64,000 nt of DNA from a virus: the IMG/VR virus record IMGVR_UViG_3300034072_000758, positions 186,001 through 250,000 of that record; one strand, written 5' to 3'. The notes under the pieces were generated by a model that worked only from the letters and a program-made list of their open reading frames with translations, was not told the origin of the DNA and made no database searches. Of the stretch, positions 7,339 through 15,742 are shown piece by piece. Numbering within the stretch: position 1 is the first letter of the stretch; every line of letters starts with the position of its first letter. A program made the position numbers and the translations under genes.

Positions 7339-8309
7339 TGGGACCAGACGACCAAATACCCATCTTGGCGATACACAACCACCATGTTCCGATAGCGTCC
7401 GATCAAATCAAGCAAGCCATCGTCGGACAGAGCGGTAATATCAACATCGGCGAAGCGACGAATATTCTGACCCGCAACGTTCAGGGTAGTAATATCGGGG
7501 ACAGGATTACCCGAAGATACCAAATTGAATTTCTTTGGCGTAAGCTCAATAATATGTTCGCCATTAGCGAACATGTTCTTAGAACCGCGTTTGAATTTGT
7601 AGACGGTGTAATTGATGTAATTAAACAACCCACTGGCAAAATTCTTAGGACGGTTACGAATGAGTTTCGCCAGTTCAGGCGGAACTTTATCTAAGTTCTC
7701 ATGTGAATCGCGGTGGCCGTAATAATACGCACTACCAATAGCATCCAACCAGTTCATATCAAGCTCACCAACACAGGTGTAGCGATTCTTCTGGTAGGAA
7801 ACGATGTCCCCTGCCACAACCTTGGTGACCACCTTGAGCTTGGCGCGTTCCACGATACGAGGATCGTTTTCCTTCACCAGATAGATATTGTTGTTCTGTT
7901 TGGTCAGTATGTATTCACCCAACAGAACACCACCGACAATACCATCATTCAGAAGAATTTCTGCCAGATTGTCGGCATAGATTTCGAATTGAAAGCCTTG
8001 CGGGTGCGTGACCCGGAACGCCTTGTTCGAGGTCATATAGCGCGACACGCTCTTGGTGATCTTATACCCGGCGACGGGCTTATCATTATCAAACTCAAAC
8101 TGTTTGATTTCAGGCTTTTCGTTTTCTTTTTTGTATTGCCAACCCCAACCTTGCGCCCAATTTAATCCGGTATCCTTACGCTTCTCGAAAGCCGCATCAG
8201 TACCAAATGGCGTAATATACGCCAGCGGCACGTCTTCATCAGCATCGCGTTGTTCTTCGGATTGAAGAATCGCATACCACTTCGGATCGTAAGTTAAATC
8301 GACCATCAC
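7335..8309 (-). CDS. Hypothetical protein (324 aa)
   Basis: Soluble mixed alpha/beta protein starting MMVDLTYDPKWYAILQSEEQ. The N-terminal DPKWYAIL resembles the TMF N-terminal helix, but the C-terminus (YRQDGYLVVWSQ) is not a TMF tail. A central strand-rich stretch (EYILTKQNNNIYLVKE) and a Tyr-rich segment follow. No domain recognised. It is coupled to flanking genes by 4-nt overlaps, placing it in the operon with KptA. Confidence 0.82.
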   Translation of the reverse strand: MMVDLTYDPKWYAILQSEEQRDADEDVPLAYITPFGTDAAFEKRKDTGLNWAQGWGWQYKKENEKPEIKQFEFDNDKPVAGYKITKSVSRYMTSNKAFRVTHPQGFQFEIYADNLAEILLNDGIVGGVLLGEYILTKQNNNIYLVKENDPRIVERAKLKVVTKVVAGDIVSYQKNRYTCVGELDMNWLDAIGSAYYYGHRDSHENLDKVPPELAKLIRNRPKNFASGLFNYINYTVYKFKRGSKNMFANGEHIIELTPKKFNLVSSGNPVPDITTLNVAGQNIRRFADVDITALSDDGLLDLIGRYRNMVVVYRQDGYLVVWSQ

Positions 8310-8680
8310 AGACCAGCCTTAGCACCAGCATTCAAAAAATCTCTGAGTAATTTAGAGATCGGTTCATTTCGTGGGACATCCCACACTATACCATCATCCC
8401 AAAGCCAACGGGACATCTTCAACACAAGAGCGTCTACGTTCGACAAATAAGGATATAGGTCAACTCTAAAGTCGCGTGGGACTTGGAAGCTTGATGGATT
8501 CAATTGTACGAAATCGTCAACGATTTTCATCACCTCGGATTTCTTTTCTGTGCTCAAATCATTTACGAATTGAACCTCACGGTCGATCACGATTCTCGCA
8601 AGCCAAAAGAACGGATGGCGATCCACCTCCGTCTTTGAGAGTAATGCGTCTATATCGGCGTCCGTGAGGGTCTGGGTCAT
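8306..8680 (-). CDS. Hypothetical protein (124 aa)
   Basis: Helical protein starting MTQTLTDADIDALLSKTEVD, with a Trp-rich middle (RHPFFWLARIVID, MSRWLWDDGIVWD) and ending LLRDFLNAGAKAGL. No tail motif or recognised family. It overlaps neighbours by 4 nt on both sides. Confidence 0.78.
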   Translation of the reverse strand: MTQTLTDADIDALLSKTEVDRHPFFWLARIVIDREVQFVNDLSTEKKSEVMKIVDDFVQLNPSSFQVPRDFRVDLYPYLSNVDALVLKMSRWLWDDGIVWDVPRNEPISKLLRDFLNAGAKAGL

Positions 8681-9039
8681 AGGAGTTGATGCGCGATTTC
8701 GGTGAGCGGGAGAGTTCCTTCGAACTGGACCTTCTTCCCGGCCTTTGTGTGAGTCACGGTAACGATATTGTCACCCAGACCCTTGAGCAACACGTCGAGA
8801 ATGGTGTTCTCACCATTCTCGACATCGCTCTGGTATGGGCGGACATGGGCTTCACCCACATGAATCATTTCTTGTTCCCATACAAAAAGGAGAAACATAC
8901 GATACGCACCAAGCTTCTGACCGTCCCACTTACGCAGAATAGCGAACTGTACGTCATCTTCATCGAAGACTTCGGTGCTGATCAACGCATAGACCGTATC
9001 GTCCGTCTCGCTGCGTTTATATGCCTGATAGACTTTCAT
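8677..9039 (-). CDS. Hypothetical protein (120 aa)
   Basis: Starts MKVYQAYKRSETDDTVYALI. The ATG at 9039 overlaps the KptA stop as ATGA and has GGGAGG upstream, so it is preferred over a longer frame running into KptA. Predicted beta-rich (AYRMFLLFVWEQEMIHV). Conservation unknown. Confidence 0.8.
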   Translation of the reverse strand: MKVYQAYKRSETDDTVYALISTEVFDEDDVQFAILRKWDGQKLGAYRMFLLFVWEQEMIHVGEAHVRPYQSDVENGENTILDVLLKGLGDNIVTVTHTKAGKKVQFEGTLPLTEIAHQLL

Positions 9040-9608
9040 TGGGGCCTCCCGAACAGAAAATACTTTGTCGGTACGGTGTCTGTCAACCAAACACCATTCT
9101 CGGACAAATAAAATTTATACCCATCCTTGGACATGTGGTAGGCGTCCACGATGATGATATGAAGATTGCCGCCTTGACGCTTACCGACTTTCTCCGCCGT
9201 TTCACGATCCTTGGACAGGTGAACGTGCTGACGAGACATCTTGGAGATCGCCCCGGATGCCAGTATCTTACTTAAATTGTCCGTGGACGTTCCGTGGTAA
9301 AGATAGGCCGGGGGTTCTTTCTCTTCAAGCTTGAGATCGACTTCGATGGAATGCCCTTGGTTGGCGCGCACTCGAATACCTTGCTCGACCCGTTCATAAG
9401 CGAACCTTTGCTTATCGTTCGTTTCTATCACAGAAAGAATATCGTTCACCGTGATACTAGTATCGACTTTAGAGCGCACGGCCTTGAGAAGGTCTGACAT
9501 ACTGACCCAACCGTTTTCATCCAAGGTGATGCCACCCGCCGCCGGATCGTGGCGCAGGATCAGTGACATGAACTTGGAGACTTTTGTTTTTTGTTTTTCG
9601 GTCATCAT
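9036..9608 (-). CDS. kptA: RNA 2'-phosphotransferase (Tpt1/KptA family)
   Basis: A full-length 190-aa match to the Tpt1/KptA family, which removes an internal 2'-phosphate from RNA splice junctions by NAD+-dependent transfer, giving ADP-ribose 1'',2''-cyclic phosphate. The N-terminal module shows SKFMSLILRHDP and LDENGWVSMSDLL. The C-terminal ADP-ribosyltransferase-like module shows YLYHGTS, SRQHVHLS, VDAYHMSKDGYKFY and NGVWLT with VP. All blocks expected of an active enzyme seem present. In a phage it could act with RNA repair or remove 2'-phosphates made by host defence; that is inference. Overlaps the downstream gene by 4 nt. Confidence 0.95.
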   Translation of the reverse strand: MMTEKQKTKVSKFMSLILRHDPAAGGITLDENGWVSMSDLLKAVRSKVDTSITVNDILSVIETNDKQRFAYERVEQGIRVRANQGHSIEVDLKLEEKEPPAYLYHGTSTDNLSKILASGAISKMSRQHVHLSKDRETAEKVGKRQGGNLHIIIVDAYHMSKDGYKFYLSENGVWLTDTVPTKYFLFGRPQ

Positions 9609-9612
9609 GGTC

Positions 9613-10164
9613 TTATATTATTACGGTTGGAGTATTGTTGGATAACGAAGCTATAACTTCGTCATTGATTTTGTGGGCGTGGTGGTCGGCATGTTCCTTT
9701 TTACCGAAGCCACAGGCACTAGACAGTCGAATCCATTTATTATTGGTAGTATTCCACTTCCAACAATCATATGAGAAATCCCAATACTTACGATCCAGCA
9801 TAATACCATCAATCGATATGGTATTATACGTTTCTTTGACAGCCGCATATTGAAGTTGTGTAACCACCATCGGCTTAGACGATTTGTGGTGTGTTACAGA
9901 GAAGGGTGGGGGCGCTTCCCAAGCTTCTCCTTGAATGCGGAAATATGGCTTACCCCACGGCGACATACCATTGATCCACTCGCGCGCTTCTTCCACAGTA
10001 TCAAAGACCAAAAGCCCACCTTCGGGTGACTTGTAGAGGTTAGAAACATCAACCCATCGACCGGGAGCGCTCAAGTCAACAATCTCCGTGTAATCCACGT
10101 TGTTAGGAATTGGTTTCCATGAGGGATTGTCAGACGGAAAGTATCTCTCAACGATAACGGTCAT
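9613..10164 (-). CDS. Hypothetical protein (183 aa)
   Basis: Starts MTVIVERYFPSDNPSWKPIP, rich in Trp, Pro and aromatic residues (GRWVDVSNLYKSPEGG, EGEAWEAPPPF-like segment). A His cluster HADHHAHK precedes the C-terminus. No signal peptide or membrane segment. Lies 4 nt upstream of kptA and overlaps the winged-helix gene upstream by 4 nt, so it is in the same transcript. Function unknown. Confidence 0.78.
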   Translation of the reverse strand: MTVIVERYFPSDNPSWKPIPNNVDYTEIVDLSAPGRWVDVSNLYKSPEGGLLVFDTVEEAREWINGMSPWGKPYFRIQGEAWEAPPPFSVTHHKSSKPMVVTQLQYAAVKETYNTISIDGIMLDRKYWDFSYDCWKWNTTNNKWIRLSSACGFGKKEHADHHAHKINDEVIASLSNNTPTVII

Positions 10165-10487
10165 TTAATGCTCCTTGGGCCGAACTTAGCACCAATATTG
10201 TCAACATCAGCATCTAGTAAGACCTTCTCACCGGCTTTACTGATCTTATATACAGAAACATGGCGACTACCTTTTCCAGTTCCGAAACGAACCTTCAAAG
10301 GATTTTCTTCGACCATATCTTTATTTTGGAGACGTTTGATAGCCACGACCACTTGAGCAATAGAAACTTTGCGGCCTTCGACTTCGCTGATGATCTTAGC
10401 AATGTTCGCCGCATACGCTTTATCTTCCAGTGTCTTCACCAGAGCCAACGTGGCGCGCTCAAACTTTTGTAGTTTATCACCGAACAA
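10161..10487 (-). CDS. Winged-helix DNA-binding protein (PadR-like)
   Basis: A 108-aa protein with the layout of a small winged-helix regulator: helices AATLALVKTLEDKAYAANIA-like at the N-terminus, a recognition helix VSIAQVVVAIKRLQNKDMVE and a basic wing GTGKGSRHVSVYKISKAGEK. Close in layout to the protein at 10900-11214, so the two are paralogs. The best start is TTG at 10487, with GGAG buried in the terminator stem upstream (see the terminator). Target unknown. Confidence 0.8.
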   Translation of the reverse strand: MFGDKLQKFERATLALVKTLEDKAYAANIAKIISEVEGRKVSIAQVVVAIKRLQNKDMVEENPLKVRFGTGKGSRHVSVYKISKAGEKVLLDADVDNIGAKFGPRSIK

Positions 10488-10490
10488 TGA

Positions 10491-10522
10491 AAAAAATGCT
10501 CCTAAACTTTGTTAGGAGCATT
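10491..10522 (-). terminator. Intrinsic terminator with embedded ribosome site
   Basis: A perfect 11-bp stem AATGCTCCTAA/TTAGGAGCATT (10495-10505, 10512-10522) is followed on the minus strand by a T run, giving a good terminator after the Tat-exported protein. The 3' arm contains AGGAG, positioned as Shine-Dalgarno for the TTG start at 10487, so folding would also hide that site. Confidence 0.82.
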
Positions 10523-10551
10523 CTTATATATTAAGTTAGCGGCTGTCAACT

Positions 10552-10890
10552 TTAAAAAACCAACATTCCGTTTACAATTTGAACAGGTATGTATGTAAAC
10601 TCGGTGGCATTGACTGGTTTGATAGCAACATCAACCCATAGTTCATTTGCGGCGATCCGCGCAGGAGTGTTGTTTGTTTCGTCACAGACAACTACATAAT
10701 CTTCGGGAGCGGGAAGACCCGCTTCTTTGACAAAAAGATCGATGAACTCACCGGTAACTTTCGTATTGGATGTGTTCATAAAAATCCGAGAAAGAATATC
10801 GAAACGATCCGGCGCAGGAGTAGCGAACGCCACCGAGGGAACAATAGCGGTCAGTGCGGCAGCACCTATAAAGAATTGACGACGTTTCAT
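10552..10890 (-). CDS. Tat-exported periplasmic protein (112 aa)
   Basis: The N-terminus MKRRQFFIGAAALTAIVPSV carries a twin-arginine motif (RRQFF), a hydrophobic core and a cleavage site near VAFA-TPA, so the mature protein is about 90 aa and predicted to be periplasmic. The mature part contains Cys in VVVCDETN and mixed strands (YIPVQIVNGMLVF). AGGAG precedes the ATG. Role unknown; a superinfection or envelope function is possible. Confidence 0.83.
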   Translation of the reverse strand: MKRRQFFIGAAALTAIVPSVAFATPAPDRFDILSRIFMNTSNTKVTGEFIDLFVKEAGLPAPEDYVVVCDETNNTPARIAANELWVDVAIKPVNATEFTYIPVQIVNGMLVF

Positions 10891-10899
10891 AACATACTC

Positions 10900-11214
10900 C
10901 TATTTGGTTGCTAATTTATCCGATTGGATAACCAGACCTTGCCACATACGCAGGGTTTCATCGAAGGATTTACCGCCTTCTTTGGTGACCTTGTAGAATT
11001 TCACCGGGCGACGGCGTGTGTCGATCTGATGAAGCATATGATCGGAGGCTATATACCCCTTCTTCACAAGACGCTGGATTACCACGACCACTTGATCCAA
11101 GCCGACTTCGCGTCCAAGGAACTCCGTCATGAGTCGGGTAATCTGCGCAGGATATGCTTCTCCGTCAAGGAGTGTTATGGTACGCATCACCGCGCATTCA
11201 AAATATTGCATCAT
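10900..11214 (-). CDS. Winged-helix DNA-binding protein
   Basis: A 104-aa paralog of the protein at 10161-10487: MMQYFECAVMRTITLLDGEA, then the recognition region VGLDQVVVVIQRLVKKGYIA and the basic wing TRRRPVKFYKVTKEGGKSF. The ATG at 11214 is chosen because AGGAG lies upstream and a longer frame would run deep into the upstream gene. May regulate phage or host promoters. Confidence 0.8.
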   Translation of the reverse strand: MMQYFECAVMRTITLLDGEAYPAQITRLMTEFLGREVGLDQVVVVIQRLVKKGYIASDHMLHQIDTRRRPVKFYKVTKEGGKSFDETLRMWQGLVIQSDKLATK

Positions 11215-11224
11215 GGGGTGGCTC

Positions 11225-12073
11225 CTATATGGATCGCATGACGGCGACCATAGCCGCGTCGTCATCTTCTGTAGTCTGAACAAACAACCGAGCAAGTATC
11301 GGGTCTGTCACGTAATGGACGTTCTCTCGAATGATAGATTCGTCGTAACCGTACCCGTGCATGGTGCTGTTATTCCAACAAAACAATTCAACCTTTTGTT
11401 CTCTGCTGAGGACATCGGATAAATGACTCATCATATACAGGCTTTGCCAGCCTATTTCCCGACTACCTGCGACTATCCCCGCCTCGAAGCCTACTTTCAA
11501 AGCATCCATGCTGATATTTGTGAAGTAGCGCAGATTTTGGAAAATATGCGGGGCAAGCGCAATTTGCCCTTCTTCACCGAGTAAATCTTCATACTTCCTG
11601 ATAGTCGGCTCGATGAATTGCTTCTGATAATCCAACATACCCCGAATAGCGAAAATAACCTGATCCCTTGTTGGGTTCTTCACCATCAGAATATAAGAAG
11701 CACTACGCCGCAAATATTCATCATTGACAGCCTCGGTCGGATTTTTAATAAAGGCGTAGCTCTCGGCTTTCTTCTTGACCGCACGAAGCTGTAAATCTTC
11801 CGGCTGATCCTTCATATACCGAATAGCATCCACATCATTGGAAAACGCTGTGCGCTTAACCTGATCGGACGGATTATTGATGTGAGCCAGCATCAACCCA
11901 TTGATGCGGACCAGAGCCAGTCGAATTTTTTCCGCCATAGGCGTGTCGTTATGAAGATCGGCCCAGATTGACCAAATCATTGCGTTAAGGTGATTATCCC
12001 CATACTTATGGATGGGATAGTTGACCTTGAGAATATCCGCTGACATCTTCCTAAGTTCTTCGGTATTAAACAT
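11225..12073 (-). CDS. Helical repeat protein (282 aa)
   Basis: Contains degenerate repeats of about 25-30 residues of the type I-x-N-P-[ST]-x5-A (HINNPSDQVKRTAF, FIKNPTEAV, MVKNPTRDQVIFAI), a pattern seen in phage and Legionella DUF4116-like helical repeat proteins. Paralog of 12073-12912, with the same N-terminal WSIWADLH/WAIWADLQ block, and more distantly of 42272-43378. The ATG shares its A with the upstream stop (TGATG). It ends DDAAMVAVMRSI, an acidic/amphipathic end reminiscent of the TMF tail. Probable protein-interaction scaffold. Confidence 0.82.
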   Translation of the reverse strand: MFNTEELRKMSADILKVNYPIHKYGDNHLNAMIWSIWADLHNDTPMAEKIRLALVRINGLMLAHINNPSDQVKRTAFSNDVDAIRYMKDQPEDLQLRAVKKKAESYAFIKNPTEAVNDEYLRRSASYILMVKNPTRDQVIFAIRGMLDYQKQFIEPTIRKYEDLLGEEGQIALAPHIFQNLRYFTNISMDALKVGFEAGIVAGSREIGWQSLYMMSHLSDVLSREQKVELFCWNNSTMHGYGYDESIIRENVHYVTDPILARLFVQTTEDDDAAMVAVMRSI

Positions 12074-12912
12074 CAACAATTCCTCAGTACAGCAACAAGG
12101 GCTTCGTCCGATTGCGACAGGCCCGCGAATAATTTTGTCAGAGTGACATCCCGAATATAATCCGAGTTTTCGATCAGAATATTCGAGTCATAACCGAAGC
12201 CGAACATGGAGCGATCATATATCTTGAAAAGGTCTACCTTTTGCTCATATGTCAGCTTCGGGGAAACATGCTTGAGATATTCAAAGAACTCTCGCAGATG
12301 AACATAGCTTTCATTCTCGTGAGTTACATGGCGGACATATCGCGTATACGCCAGCGTTAGATCGAACGGCGGATCAACCAGCTTGTCGAAATACCGATAC
12401 CATCTGTTCATGTTCGCCACGAACATCCAAGTCGGAATCAAATGACCAAAGTGCGTAAAGAACCAATCAGTATTTTGGCTGAAACGCTCAATTGCAAGTT
12501 CGATTAATTCCGGCTGAGGATCATCGATGTCCGCCAGATTCTTATAATAGTTTTGTACATGGGCGATCTTCACATCTTCGGACGGATTTATGAAATATCG
12601 ATATAGACCGCGCTTGCGTTGTCTCAGCAACCACAGTTGCTCGTCTTCGTCCTCAACATTCATATACTTCACCAGCCACGGCGTCTTGCGCATGGCGGCA
12701 CGAACAACCGTGCGGGACGGGTTCTTGATATGAAGAAGATTGAAACCGTTGTCGTTGACCAACTTCATTCGAGCTTTAGTGGCAAGAGCTTTACTTGTTT
12801 GGAGGTCAGCCCAGATCGCCCAAATCACAGGAGCATACGGTGTTATACCCAAGGGCCAACCGCGATCCAGTTCCTCATAGGTGAGGGTTTTGATTTGTTC
12901 GAGCTTATACAT
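12073..12912 (-). CDS. Helical repeat protein (279 aa)
   Basis: Paralog of the downstream gene, sharing VIWAIWADLQ, HIKNPSRTVVRAAM and FINPSEDVK repeats. It ends QSDEALVAVLRNC, again like a TMF tail. The ATG at 12912 is chosen because a TATAAT box lies only 7 nt upstream, predicting a leaderless mRNA. An upstream in-frame GTG at 12951 would be before the transcript start. Function unknown. Confidence 0.8.
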   Translation of the reverse strand: MYKLEQIKTLTYEELDRGWPLGITPYAPVIWAIWADLQTSKALATKARMKLVNDNGFNLLHIKNPSRTVVRAAMRKTPWLVKYMNVEDEDEQLWLLRQRKRGLYRYFINPSEDVKIAHVQNYYKNLADIDDPQPELIELAIERFSQNTDWFFTHFGHLIPTWMFVANMNRWYRYFDKLVDPPFDLTLAYTRYVRHVTHENESYVHLREFFEYLKHVSPKLTYEQKVDLFKIYDRSMFGFGYDSNILIENSDYIRDVTLTKLFAGLSQSDEALVAVLRNC

Positions 12913-12919
12913 TAGACCA

Positions 12920-12947
12920 ATTATAGACAGAAAACCAATATATACAA
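12920..12947 (-). promoter_or_regulatory. Sigma70-like promoter
   Basis: Minus strand TTGTAT (12947-12942), a 16-nt spacer and a perfect TATAAT (12925-12920). The start codon begins 7 nt after the -10 box, so the mRNA should start at or next to the ATG. Confidence 0.65.
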
Positions 12948-12950
12948 GCA

Positions 12951-13346
12951 CTAAATGATAGATAATGTCAACAGCATCATTTCTTCATCTAGGTCGGTGT
13001 CTTTGTCAGCTATTTCCAAATGCTGAATATTGATCATGTCTGGACAAATAGAAACAGCGCTCAAAGCTGTGTTTTCTTTTAGAGCGAATGAAACGTAATT
13101 TTTTGGTGTGGGTGTACCATACACCGTCAAAAACAAAATACCACGAATACGGAATTTATCATGACGTATATCAAAATACATTTCACCTTCTTTGTGAAAT
13201 ACACTAACGATATGCTGAACATTTACCTTTTCGTCAACAAATTGCCACGAATGATTAACACGATATGGCTGTTGGTGAGGATTTAATATTTCGTATTTCC
13301 CCTCACCACGCCTGATCATATCTATGATCCAAGAGGGTGAAATCAT
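12951..13346 (-). CDS. TMF paralog (131 aa)
   Basis: Starts MISPSWIIDMIRRGEGKYEI with a Trp helix and ends DTDLDEEMMLLTLSII. The middle is typical (MYFDIRHDKFRIRGILFLTV). It stands alone between the repeat proteins and larger genes, coupled by ATGA to the 134-aa gene upstream. Confidence 0.86.
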   Translation of the reverse strand: MISPSWIIDMIRRGEGKYEILNPHQQPYRVNHSWQFVDEKVNVQHIVSVFHKEGEMYFDIRHDKFRIRGILFLTVYGTPTPKNYVSFALKENTALSAVSICPDMINIQHLEIADKDTDLDEEMMLLTLSII

Positions 13347-13747
13347 TTCGGGGAACTCAACGAAGCAACGATGGTGGGATCAGCCGGGTTCACTGGCTGG
13401 CCTTGGAAGTCCCATACACGCTCACCGTCGCGTTCTGCCATAAGCTCTTGGTCCTTGATACGATCTACGTTGACTATCTCGCTGTTGGACAGTTCGACCA
13501 GATAAGTGTAGGACGGATCGAAAGGCTTGCGCTGATAGTGATGCGTCATGAGAATGATCCGTTCATCAATAAGACGTTGGATCACTTCATGGGGATACAT
13601 TTCCTCGGAGAGAAATCCAGCGATTGCCGCGACATCTGGATCGCTCCCGAAATGTTTCAGGAACGCTTGGCCGAAGCGCAAACCGAGATACAATCCATTT
13701 TGGGTGTAATCCCGGTAAAAGTTTTGGTAATCGCTGGGGTCAATCAT
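13343..13747 (-). CDS. Hypothetical protein (134 aa)
   Basis: Starts MIDPSDYQNFYRDYTQNGLY. The middle contains a helix pair (FGQAFLKHFGSDPDVAAIAG, MYPHEVIQRLIDERIILM) and a strand TYLVELSNSEIV. No TMF tail and no recognised domain. Immediately downstream of the coiled-coil pair and probably co-transcribed with it. Confidence 0.78.
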   Translation of the reverse strand: MIDPSDYQNFYRDYTQNGLYLGLRFGQAFLKHFGSDPDVAAIAGFLSEEMYPHEVIQRLIDERIILMTHHYQRKPFDPSYTYLVELSNSEIVNVDRIKDQELMAERDGERVWDFQGQPVNPADPTIVASLSSPK

Positions 13748-13748
13748 A

Positions 13749-14684
13749 TCAGGGCTTCCACGATGGGTCGATCATGAGGGTAAGGATGGTATGCGCCTTC
13801 TTCCTCGGCACAGCAAGGGTGTCGGAGGACGATACCAATCCACTCATATAACGGTTGCGGTAAGTGCTGCGTTGCTCGTGAATCGCCTTTGCGGTCGCAA
13901 CGAACTTTTCCTTGATTTGCTTTTCAAGCGTATCGAACGCCTGTTGAACCTTACGGATTTCGCCGCGAAGGTGACTGACATGCTGATTCGCAGCCATATA
14001 GGCATCCGAACCCATCACGACTTCACGTTGACTGGACGCGGTGTCTTGAACCTTCTGTGCGGCGACTTCCAGAGCCTTCTTCTTCTTGAGGAAGTCCCGG
14101 TAATCATTAACCGCATCGAAAAATTCAGAGAAGGACAAGGTGAGTATGGATTGCTTGGCCTTGGCTTGATATTCTGCCACGAAGTCCGCGATCTTTTGCC
14201 GCGCCTCTTCCTCAGTCTTAGCGATTGCTGCGAACTCGTCCTTGCGGATTTCCTGACAGCGCGCCTCAGCAGCAGCCAGCATCCGATGAAGTTTTTCGAG
14301 TTCGACGCTTCGAAAATCCTTCGCTTGGCGGTATTCATCGGTTTGCTGGTAGTACGATGGGTCCAGCAGTTCCATATATTCGTCCAGTTCCTTGCGGATG
14401 ATAGCTTCCCCGGACTCGCGCTGGCGCTTCTGGGTATCCTGATAGACGACGATGGACTTGATCACTTGCTGATAGGTCGGCAAAGCGTATGGCGGAAGAA
14501 GCTGTTCCAGTATCGTCCCATCGACTTGCGAGAAGATAAACGAGAACATGCGAACATTCGTTTCATCCACCTTCAAGGTGAGTGAAGTCATGTTGCGTTG
14601 ATCTCCCACGATGCGCAGGAGGTTGGCCAGAGATCGACCATCCCTGAATGTGATGGCTTCGGCGTTAATGGTAATGCTGGTCAT
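13749..14684 (-). CDS. Coiled-coil protein (311 aa)
   Basis: An N-terminal beta-rich domain (residues 1-75, MTSITINAEAITFRDGRSLA) is followed by a long charged helical region rich in Gln, Glu, Lys and Ala (about 90-280), likely a coiled coil. The C-terminus has Ser/Thr and ends TLMIDPSWKP. Its ATG directly abuts the stop of the 330-aa coiled-coil gene upstream. The pair shares length and architecture and may form a heteromeric assembly; this is inferred from architecture only. Confidence 0.83.
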   Translation of the reverse strand: MTSITINAEAITFRDGRSLANLLRIVGDQRNMTSLTLKVDETNVRMFSFIFSQVDGTILEQLLPPYALPTYQQVIKSIVVYQDTQKRQRESGEAIIRKELDEYMELLDPSYYQQTDEYRQAKDFRSVELEKLHRMLAAAEARCQEIRKDEFAAIAKTEEEARQKIADFVAEYQAKAKQSILTLSFSEFFDAVNDYRDFLKKKKALEVAAQKVQDTASSQREVVMGSDAYMAANQHVSHLRGEIRKVQQAFDTLEKQIKEKFVATAKAIHEQRSTYRNRYMSGLVSSSDTLAVPRKKAHTILTLMIDPSWKP

Positions 14685-15676
14685 CAGGCTTCCTCAGCTT
14701 CGTATTCCCACGGGTCCATTTTGAAGAAATCGTCGGAGGTAGGGGTATGGTTTGGATTGTGGAACAGGTCGATCAGAAGTTCAGCCATTTTGATTTCCCA
14801 ATCCTGAACAGGATCGACCTTAATGGTTTTTTGATAGCGGGTGATGAAACCTTCCAGTTTCTTTTCACGCGCCGCCGTGTCGATGCGCCACTGAGCTTCG
14901 ATGCGCTTCCCTTCTTCTTGAAGGGCCGCGATCTTTTGCTCGGTATCCTTCTTGAGCAAGGCGCGGGTGCGCTGAATAGAGTTGAGAAGATCGTCGCTCT
15001 TTTCCAGAGCTTCGAGTTCAGCCTTGCGCTGGAAGTACCACTTCTCAGGCGGGCGGCGGATTTGCTCGTAATGGTCCTGATGACCATAATACGTATCAAC
15101 CAGCGCCATAAAGGCTTTGTAGTCAAGGCCGTCGAAATCCACGTCCTTACCGAAATCGTTCATGTTATTGGTGAGGTGGGAGTGAACGTCTTGATATTGC
15201 TTCTTTTGATCACCTTCGAAGTCGCCCCAGATTTCACTCTTGCGAGTGTTGAATTGCTCGTAGAGCGCTTGCTGTTCCTTCGAATGCTCCGAATTGGCGG
15301 CATCAATCTTCGCCTGATGTGCCTTATATTCAGACGAATTGGTCCAGTAAACCGGGAATGTCCGGTACGCGACCTTGGATAGACGAGAAGCGGCATCCTT
15401 GAAGACGCGCTGGCGATCTGCGATCTGCCGTTCAGCACGGCGCATGACGCGCAGCCAGATCGCATTAAAACGCGCTTGCGCATCGTTCGATAGTATACGA
15501 ATGGATTGCTGTCGATCATCGTTCATGGCGAACTTGAGGAAGTTGATGGTCACTTCATCATCTTTCGCCAGAGAGATCAGGCCATTATCGGGGATGTTGT
15601 GCTTCGCACGAAACGTTGGATCATCATACCCATAATATTCCATGTCGAGAAACGTTTGATAGTGTACGAGGGCCAT
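14684..15676 (-). CDS. Coiled-coil protein (330 aa)
   Basis: An N-terminal segment MALVHYQTFLDMEYYGYDDP leads to a long helical region with heptad-like charge patterns (SRLSKVAYRTF onward, then EALEKSDDLLNSIQRTRALL). The C-terminus is acidic (WEYEAEEA). Transcribed from a strong promoter at 15709-15737 with GGGAG as ribosome site. A structural or scaffolding role is plausible; no family recognised. Confidence 0.84.
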   Translation of the reverse strand: MALVHYQTFLDMEYYGYDDPTFRAKHNIPDNGLISLAKDDEVTINFLKFAMNDDRQQSIRILSNDAQARFNAIWLRVMRRAERQIADRQRVFKDAASRLSKVAYRTFPVYWTNSSEYKAHQAKIDAANSEHSKEQQALYEQFNTRKSEIWGDFEGDQKKQYQDVHSHLTNNMNDFGKDVDFDGLDYKAFMALVDTYYGHQDHYEQIRRPPEKWYFQRKAELEALEKSDDLLNSIQRTRALLKKDTEQKIAALQEEGKRIEAQWRIDTAAREKKLEGFITRYQKTIKVDPVQDWEIKMAELLIDLFHNPNHTPTSDDFFKMDPWEYEAEEA

Positions 15677-15708
15677 ATTTTATCTCCCAAATATATTGAT
15701 ACACTATC

Positions 15709-15737
15709 AACATAACACGCAACAATTATATTGTCAA
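15709..15737 (-). promoter_or_regulatory. Sigma70-like promoter
   Basis: Minus strand TTGACA (15737-15732), a 17-nt spacer and TATGTT (15714-15709) drive the coiled-coil pair and genes below. The box sits in the 66-nt gap after the gene ending at 15743. Confidence 0.75.
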
Positions 15738-15742
15738 CGTAT

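Noticed and set aside
13791-14585. 264-aa open frame on the plus strand
   Set aside because: Antisense to the coiled-coil gene; long open antisense frames are expected opposite Lys/Glu/Gln-rich coding sequence.
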